From assembly GCA_944349595.1 (NCBI GenBank), contig CALVNF010000005.1, positions 1-64,000 on the forward strand: 64,000 bases of DNA, given 5' to 3'. The stretch's first letter is position 1; each line of letters starts with the position of its first letter. Origin of the DNA: an uncultured Bacilli bacterium (GTDB lineage Bacteria > Bacillota_I > Bacilli_A > RFN20 > CAG-826). Under the pieces are notes generated by a model. That model was not told where the DNA came from. It did not search any database and was given only the letters and a program-made list of their open reading frames with translations. Shown in pieces: positions 59,929 to 64,000 of the stretch. The translations under genes and the position numbers were made by a program.

Positions 59929-61242
59929 ATGAAAAAAGTACTTTTAATTTCTTTAGGATGTGTAAAAAATACTGTTGATAGTGAGACATTATTGTCATTT
60001 TTTAAAAGATCTGGCTTTGATATAGTTTTAAATCCAAAAGATGCTGATGTAATTGTTATAAATACATGTGGTTTTATTGAAGATGCAAAAAAAGAATCAA
60101 TAGATGTTATTTTAAACTATGCAAAATATCAAAAAAAACTTGTTGTAGTCGGTTGTTTAGCACAAAGATATGAAAAAGAATTAAAAGAAAGTATTCCAGA
60201 AATTGATTTAATAGTACCAATTACTAATTATAAAAATTTACCAATTTTGATTAAGTCATTATTTAATGATGAAGTTTTCCAAGAATATAATCCATATTAT
60301 CGAGTATTATCAACTCCAAAATTTTCTGCATATTTGAAAATATCAGATGGTTGTTCAAATCATTGTGCATATTGTGCAATTCCATTAATTAGAGGTGAAT
60401 TTCATAGTGTTCCAAAAGAAGAATTATTAAAAGAAGCCAAAAGATTAGCTTCTTTAAATATCAAAGAATTAATAATTATTTCTCAAGATACCACAAAATA
60501 TGGAACAGATATTTATAAAGATTATGATATTGTCAACTTATTGCAAGATATACTAAATTTAAAAGCATTTAGATTTATTCGTTTATTATATCTTTATTCT
60601 TATGAAGTTTCTGATCGTTTAATTAACTTAATTAAAGAAAACAGTGAGGTTTTGCTGCCATATTTTGATATTCCGATCCAACATTCTACAAATAAAATGC
60701 TTAAATTAATGAACCGAAAAGATACAAAAAAAGACATCATTAAATTGTATAATAAAATTAAATCAACATATAAAAAAGCAATTTTAAGAACAACAATAAT
60801 TATTGGATTTCCACATGAAAATAATAAAGATTTTAATTCATTAAAATCATTTTTAAATAAATACAAATTTGATCACCTTGGAGTCTTTACTTACTCAAAA
60901 GAAGAAGGAACTGCTGGGTTTTTGATGGATGAACAAGTTCGAGAAAAGACAAAAATAAAAAGAAAAAATGAATTAATGAAGCAACAAACTTTCATTTCTT
61001 ATGAATTAAATAAAAAACATATTGGTGAAGAAATGCTTGGAATTATTACAAATAAATTAAAAGACAGTAATGAATATTGTGTAAGAACTTATTTTAATGC
61101 CCCAGATGATATCGATGGCAATATTTATGTCAAATCAAATGTTGAATTAAATGAAGGTGATATTGTCAAAATTAAGATATTATCTTCCTCAATTTATGAT
61201 TTAAGCGGAGAAGTGGTTAAAGTAATTGAAAAATTTGATTAA
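59929..61242 (+). CDS. rimO: ribosomal protein S12 methylthiotransferase RimO
   Basis: A 437-residue radical-SAM enzyme that adds a methylthio group to Asp of ribosomal protein S12. It has N-terminal cluster Cys11, Cys47 and Cys76 (SLGCVKNTVDSE, INTCGFIEDA, VGCLAQRY), radical-SAM Cys142, 146 and 149 in SDGCSNHCAYCAIP, and a C-terminal TRAM domain. SLGCVKN...DSE marks it as RimO and not MiaB. ATG 59929 is chosen; TATAAT at 59914-59919 gives a very short leader, and an upstream in-frame start at 59878 lies in the terminator hairpin. Confidence 0.95.
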   Translation: MKKVLLISLGCVKNTVDSETLLSFFKRSGFDIVLNPKDADVIVINTCGFIEDAKKESIDVILNYAKYQKKLVVVGCLAQRYEKELKESIPEIDLIVPITNYKNLPILIKSLFNDEVFQEYNPYYRVLSTPKFSAYLKISDGCSNHCAYCAIPLIRGEFHSVPKEELLKEAKRLASLNIKELIIISQDTTKYGTDIYKDYDIVNLLQDILNLKAFRFIRLLYLYSYEVSDRLINLIKENSEVLLPYFDIPIQHSTNKMLKLMNRKDTKKDIIKLYNKIKSTYKKAILRTTIIIGFPHENNKDFNSLKSFLNKYKFDHLGVFTYSKEEGTAGFLMDEQVREKTKIKRKNELMKQQTFISYELNKKHIGEEMLGIITNKLKDSNEYCVRTYFNAPDDIDGNIYVKSNVELNEGDIVKIKILSSSIYDLSGEVVKVIEKFD

Positions 61243-61254
61243 TTTTAATATAAT
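61226..61254 (+). promoter_or_regulatory. tRNA-Thr promoter inside the rimO 3' end
   Basis: TTGAAA (61226-61231), 17 bp, TATAAT (61249-61254). The predicted start is at about 61261, four bases before the tRNA. Confidence 0.7.
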
Positions 61255-61264
61255 TTTAAACACT

Positions 61265-61338
61265 GCCTTGTTAGTTAATCGGTATAACGGATCCATGGTA
61301 AGGATTAATGGCTAGTTCGACTCTGGCACGAGGCACCA
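61265..61338 (+). tRNA. tRNA-Thr (GGT anticodon)
   Basis: A cloverleaf folds by eye: acceptor GCCTTGT / ACGAGGC, D-stem GTTA / TAAC with GG in the loop, anticodon stem GATCC / GGATT with loop ATGGTAA (anticodon GGT), T-stem GCTAG / CTGGC with loop TTCGACT, and encoded discriminator A plus CCA. The variable loop has only 4 bases and the D-loop 7. Confidence 0.9.
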
Positions 61339-61341
61339 TTT

Positions 61342-61366
61342 GGTTGAAGTTTTCAACCTTTTTTTA
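61342..61366 (+). terminator. terminator after tRNA-Thr
   Basis: Stem GGTTGAA / TTCAACC, loop GTT, followed by a T-run. Confidence 0.88.
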
Positions 61367-61564
61367 TTTCCTTTAACAAAATAACTTAGATTTGGGAGTA
61401 AATATTTATAATTAGAGATTTTGAATTAATAGTTAAATTTCTTAAAAATAGGCGATTTTATGGGACTTTCAAGGATAAATATTATTGAATAATATTTATA
61501 ATCATGATAAAATAATCTTGATTGTTGAAGATATCAATAATAAATTCAAAAAAAGGGGGTTTCC
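61367..61564 (+). other. AT-rich leader region before the CarD-like gene
   Basis: No gene seen. It contains a TATAAT at 61497-61502, a weak palindrome AAATATTAT/ATAATATTT at 61477-61497, and a ribosome-site-like GGGGG at 61555-61559. An ATG at about 61460 opens a 10-codon frame without a ribosome site; I do not call it a gene. Confidence 0.4.
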
Positions 61565-62053
61565 ATGCAAGATTATAAAATTGGCACTTTTGTAAGTCAT
61601 AGAAGCGATGGAATTTGCAAAATAGTTTCAATTGAAGAAATAAATGGTAAACCTTTTTACAAATTAGAATCCACTGGTGATTTTCATAACATTGTTTATT
61701 CTCCAGTTGATAGTCAAAATCAACCATTTAGAAACTTAATTACAAAACAAGAAACGGATGATCTTTTACAATATATGACAACAATTACGAATTTTGTTGT
61801 TGAAAGTTCAAAAAAGAGAAGAGAATTATTTAAATCTCTTTTATACTCAAATGATCCAAAAAAATTAGTTTTTCTTTTAAAAAATTTGTATCTTTACAAG
61901 CTTGATAAAGAAAAGAAAAATCAATTTTTATCGCAAGAAGATAAATATATTTACAAAAGAGTAAAAAAATTACTCGGTGAAGAGTTTTCTATAGTTTTAA
62001 ACATCAACCAAGAAGAAGCTGATAATAAAATCAAATCGTTCATAATCAGATAA
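61565..62053 (+). CDS. CarD-family transcriptional regulator
   Basis: A 162-residue protein. Residues 3-65 are the CarD/TRCF RNA-polymerase-interacting domain (YKIGTFVSHRSDGICKIVSI, then FYKLES). Residues 70-160 form the helical DNA-contacting part with the Leu/Lys-rich NLYLYKLDKEKKNQFLSQED. CarD-like proteins bind the RNA polymerase beta lobe and stabilise open complexes, often at rRNA and tRNA promoters. It is followed by a terminator at 62061. Confidence 0.85.
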   Translation: MQDYKIGTFVSHRSDGICKIVSIEEINGKPFYKLESTGDFHNIVYSPVDSQNQPFRNLITKQETDDLLQYMTTITNFVVESSKKRRELFKSLLYSNDPKKLVFLLKNLYLYKLDKEKKNQFLSQEDKYIYKRVKKLLGEEFSIVLNINQEEADNKIKSFIIR

Positions 62054-62060
62054 AAAACAG

Positions 62061-62100
62061 AAAAAAACGTATTAAATATTATTTAATACGTATTTTTTTT
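62061..62100 (+). terminator. rho-independent terminator
   Basis: Stem ACGTATTAAAT / ATTTAATACGT with loop ATT, flanked by an A-run and eight Ts. Confidence 0.9.
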
Positions 62101-62101
62101 C

Positions 62102-62130
62102 TTGACATATTGTGTTTAATGGTGTTTAAT
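62102..62130 (+). promoter_or_regulatory. promoter of oligopeptide-binding gene with direct repeats
   Basis: Consensus -35 TTGACA (62102-62107), 17 bp, -10 TTTAAT (62125-62130). Two direct copies of GTGTTTAAT (62112-62120 and 62122-62130) cover the spacer and the -10, which could be a tandem-site operator. AGGAGGG at 62149-62155 is the ribosome site. Confidence 0.75.
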
Positions 62131-62159
62131 TTAAAACATATTTTTATAGGAGGGACTAA

Positions 62160-64000
62160 ATGAACAAGAAAATATTATGTACATCCATTATTGCTCTCAC
62201 TTCATTATTCACAATCGTCGGATGTGGACCAGAAAATAGTGGTAGCGATAAACATACATATAACACTTATATGGAAATAAATCCTAAAACATGGAATGTT
62301 CATAGATGGGAAACAAACGATGAATCCTACATTATGAGCTTTACAGAAATGGGTTTATATGATGTTATTTTAAATTCAACTAAAGATGGTTATGAATTTG
62401 CAAATGAAATGGCAGCAGAAAGACCTGTTGATGTTTCAAGAGATATTTCTGATGAAGAAATGCAAACATATTATCCAAATGCTTTAAACCCAACAAGTGG
62501 TACAGTTTGGGAAATTAAATTAAATCAAGCAGCAAAATTTGCTTCGGGCACGCAAATTAATGCTGATACATATGTTGATTCATTAGAATTACAATTAAAT
62601 CCACGTTTAGTTAATAGAAGAGCTGATAGTTTCTATGCTTCTAGCTTTGTTATTGCAAACGCAGAAAAATACTTCAAACAACAAAGATCAACTATTGAAC
62701 CTGCTTATGACTACATTGATTTAGAAAAAACAAGTAGCCCAACATTACCATTAAAAGATAAGAATTTTGGTAAAACTGGAAACTGGTATCTTAACTTAGG
62801 TGCTACATCTCCATATGGAAATTCAGTTTTCTCTGGTGAAGTCGGTGAACAATTCACATTCTATCAAGTCTTAAATAACAGAGTTGATAAAGGTAGTGTT
62901 GCTTTACAAACAGCTTGTGGAAGAATTACTGATGCTGCAAGTTTCTGGGCTTATAAGAAATTTGTTGATGGTGGTAGTGATCCTCAAAAAATGCATGATC
63001 CAGATAACTGGAAAGATGTTAAAGGATTAAGCGATGTTGGTGAAGAACAATTAAATGAAAACATCGATATCACTGACTTTGATGTTATGGATATCTATGT
63101 TAGAAATTCCGTTAATTCAATGATTATTGATCCAAGTTTAGGTGATGCTGTCGAAACTACAACAAATGAAGATAACGATCCATCAACATTTGAAAAATAT
63201 TCTTGGGCAGATTTACAAGCTGACTTAAGAACAGTTGTTTCTTCTCTTGGAAGAGGTGGAGCAACAAGCGCTTCTTGGAACTATTATTTACCACTTTTCT
63301 CTGAATACTTTAACGATTATGAAATTGACTTCTCAGATGTTGGTATTAGAAAAGTTGATGACTACACAATTAGAATTTATTTAGAAAAATCAATTACTCA
63401 ACTTGATTTATTATTCCAATTATCAAGTAACTGGATTGTTAATGTTGATTTATATAAATCATTAATTAGATCTGTTACTGGAAGTGAAGATGGTTCAACA
63501 CAAACTACTCTTTATGCTTCTGGAAATGCAGCAAACTATGATTCATATGGTCCATATAAACTAGTTACATTCAGTGATGGTTCATTTATTGATATTCAAA
63601 AGAATGAATCGTGGTATGGATGGACTGATGGAAAACATGAAAATCAATTTGAAACTGATGCAGTTTATACAAGAATTATTCAAAGCCACGAAACTGCAAA
63701 ACAAGAATTCTTAAATGGTAAATTAGATGATTTCACATTAGATGCTAATGATATGGGTGATTATGGTGCCTCTTCAAGAGCTAAAACAACTCCTGAATCA
63801 TATACTTCTAAATTATCATTCAATACATCCGAATCAATGTTAGAAGACAGACAATCAAACGGTATTAACAAGACAATTTTAGCAAGTGAAGACTTTAGAC
63901 AAGGTTTATCTCTTGGTATTGATAGAGTTCAATTAGCAAGTAATAGTGCTGGTTCTACTGCATCTACAAACTTACTTAACTCCTTATATTTAACAGATGT
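62160..64000 (+). CDS. oligopeptide ABC transporter substrate-binding lipoprotein (3' end outside window)
   Basis: At least 613 residues, running off the right edge. MNKKILCTSIIALTSLFTIV then GCG gives a lipoprotein signal with the anchored Cys at residue 22. The body has the SBP_bac_5 (OppA/DppA) pattern: NPKTWNVHRWETNDESYIM, WEIKLNQAAKFASGTQINAD followed by TYVDSLELQLNP, then YGPYKLVTFSDG, IQSHETAKQEFLNGKLDDF and FRQGLSLGIDR near the edge. It would bring peptides to a permease beyond the window. Many Asn/Ser-rich insertions lengthen it beyond the usual size. The ATG is at 62160 after AGGAGGGACTAA. Confidence 0.88.
   Translation, partial: MNKKILCTSIIALTSLFTIVGCGPENSGSDKHTYNTYMEINPKTWNVHRWETNDESYIMSFTEMGLYDVILNSTKDGYEFANEMAAERPVDVSRDISDEEMQTYYPNALNPTSGTVWEIKLNQAAKFASGTQINADTYVDSLELQLNPRLVNRRADSFYASSFVIANAEKYFKQQRSTIEPAYDYIDLEKTSSPTLPLKDKNFGKTGNWYLNLGATSPYGNSVFSGEVGEQFTFYQVLNNRVDKGSVALQTACGRITDAASFWAYKKFVDGGSDPQKMHDPDNWKDVKGLSDVGEEQLNENIDITDFDVMDIYVRNSVNSMIIDPSLGDAVETTTNEDNDPSTFEKYSWADLQADLRTVVSSLGRGGATSASWNYYLPLFSEYFNDYEIDFSDVGIRKVDDYTIRIYLEKSITQLDLLFQLSSNWIVNVDLYKSLIRSVTGSEDGSTQTTLYASGNAANYDSYGPYKLVTFSDGSFIDIQKNESWYGWTDGKHENQFETDAVYTRIIQSHETAKQEFLNGKLDDFTLDANDMGDYGASSRAKTTPESYTSKLSFNTSESMLEDRQSNGINKTILASEDFRQGLSLGIDRVQLASNSAGSTASTNLLNSLYLTD

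Noticed and set aside
1-64000. UGA read as tryptophan (Mollicutes code)
   Set aside because: Tryptophans are TGG throughout and several family-length proteins end at TGA, so the standard bacterial code fits.
1-64000. CRISPR arrays, insertion sequences, prophage genes, rRNA genes
   Set aside because: No regularly spaced repeats, transposases, integrases, phage structural genes or rRNA sequence were seen.

Overview
The window is about 64 kb of very AT-rich DNA (roughly a quarter G+C by eye) from a low-GC, Gram-positive-derived bacterium with a strictly anaerobic, fermentative lifestyle. UGA is used as a stop codon (for example at the ends of the genes finishing at 14047 and 31548) and tryptophan is TGG, so it is not a Mycoplasma-type code. 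Lipoproteins with lipoboxes, no outer-membrane genes, and the gene mix (PFOR, [FeFe] hydrogenase, AdhE, Nfn, flavodiiron protein, ECF transporter) suggest an uncultured gut-type Bacilli/Tenericutes-like lineage (Erysipelotrichales, RF39 or Izemoplasma-like). I cannot name the species.

Layout. 1-1922 is a higher-GC island: a broken alpha/beta hydrolase, a cyclophilin-fold lipoprotein, a sugar acetyltransferase and a tiny protein. 2189-9856 holds a U32 peptidase/hydroxylase, a CRP-type regulator with its own perfect operator in front of a NitT/TauT-like importer, an acyl-ACP thioesterase, a lone Rex-like DNA-binding protein and galU. 9938-22077 is the fermentation core: nifJ, a DNA repair/flavoprotein/Nudix/glf/ATP-grasp run, rex-adhE and a [FeFe] hydrogenase. 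22207-27150 carries two large paralogous Thr-rich lipoproteins. 27318-29633 has cytidine deaminase, an arginase-family enzyme and uracil-DNA glycosylase. 29724-32475 is a complete DpnII-type (GATC) restriction-modification system whose first methylase carries a fused helix-turn-helix. 32571-40794 runs from a TPP riboswitch and ThiT to an iron alcohol dehydrogenase and NfnAB. 40882-49578 has a DUF1538 membrane protein with two P-II-like partners, a GH13 glucosidase and surface/glycosyltransferase genes. 49622-57779 has dCMP deaminase, the ECF module with truA, and a heterodimeric ABC exporter. 57837-64000 has a four-domain flavodiiron protein, a compact locus with overlapping opposite transcripts, rimO, tRNA-Thr, a CarD-like regulator and the start of an oligopeptide-binding lipoprotein.

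How it works together. Pyruvate is oxidised by PFOR; reduced ferredoxin is spent by the hydrogenase or by NfnAB; acetyl-CoA is reduced to ethanol by AdhE and possibly the separate alcohol dehydrogenase; Rex would sense NADH/NAD+. The stand-alone ThiT probably uses the EcfA1-EcfA2-EcfT module encoded 18 kb away, supplying thiamine pyrophosphate needed by PFOR.

Most notable signals: (1) a roughly 150-bp locus at 59757-59905 where a tiny minus-strand peptide gene with a perfect Shine-Dalgarno is covered by an apparent plus-strand antisense RNA gene, resembling a type I toxin-antitoxin; (2) a shared motif (CGGTA-N6-TACCG) at rex-adhE and the alcohol dehydrogenase, a candidate non-canonical Rex operator; (3) a CRP operator positioned exactly as for class II activation; (4) an inverted repeat straddling the -35 box of the HTH-methylase; (5) a recurring pattern of -10 boxes 6-9 bases before start codons, implying many leaderless mRNAs.
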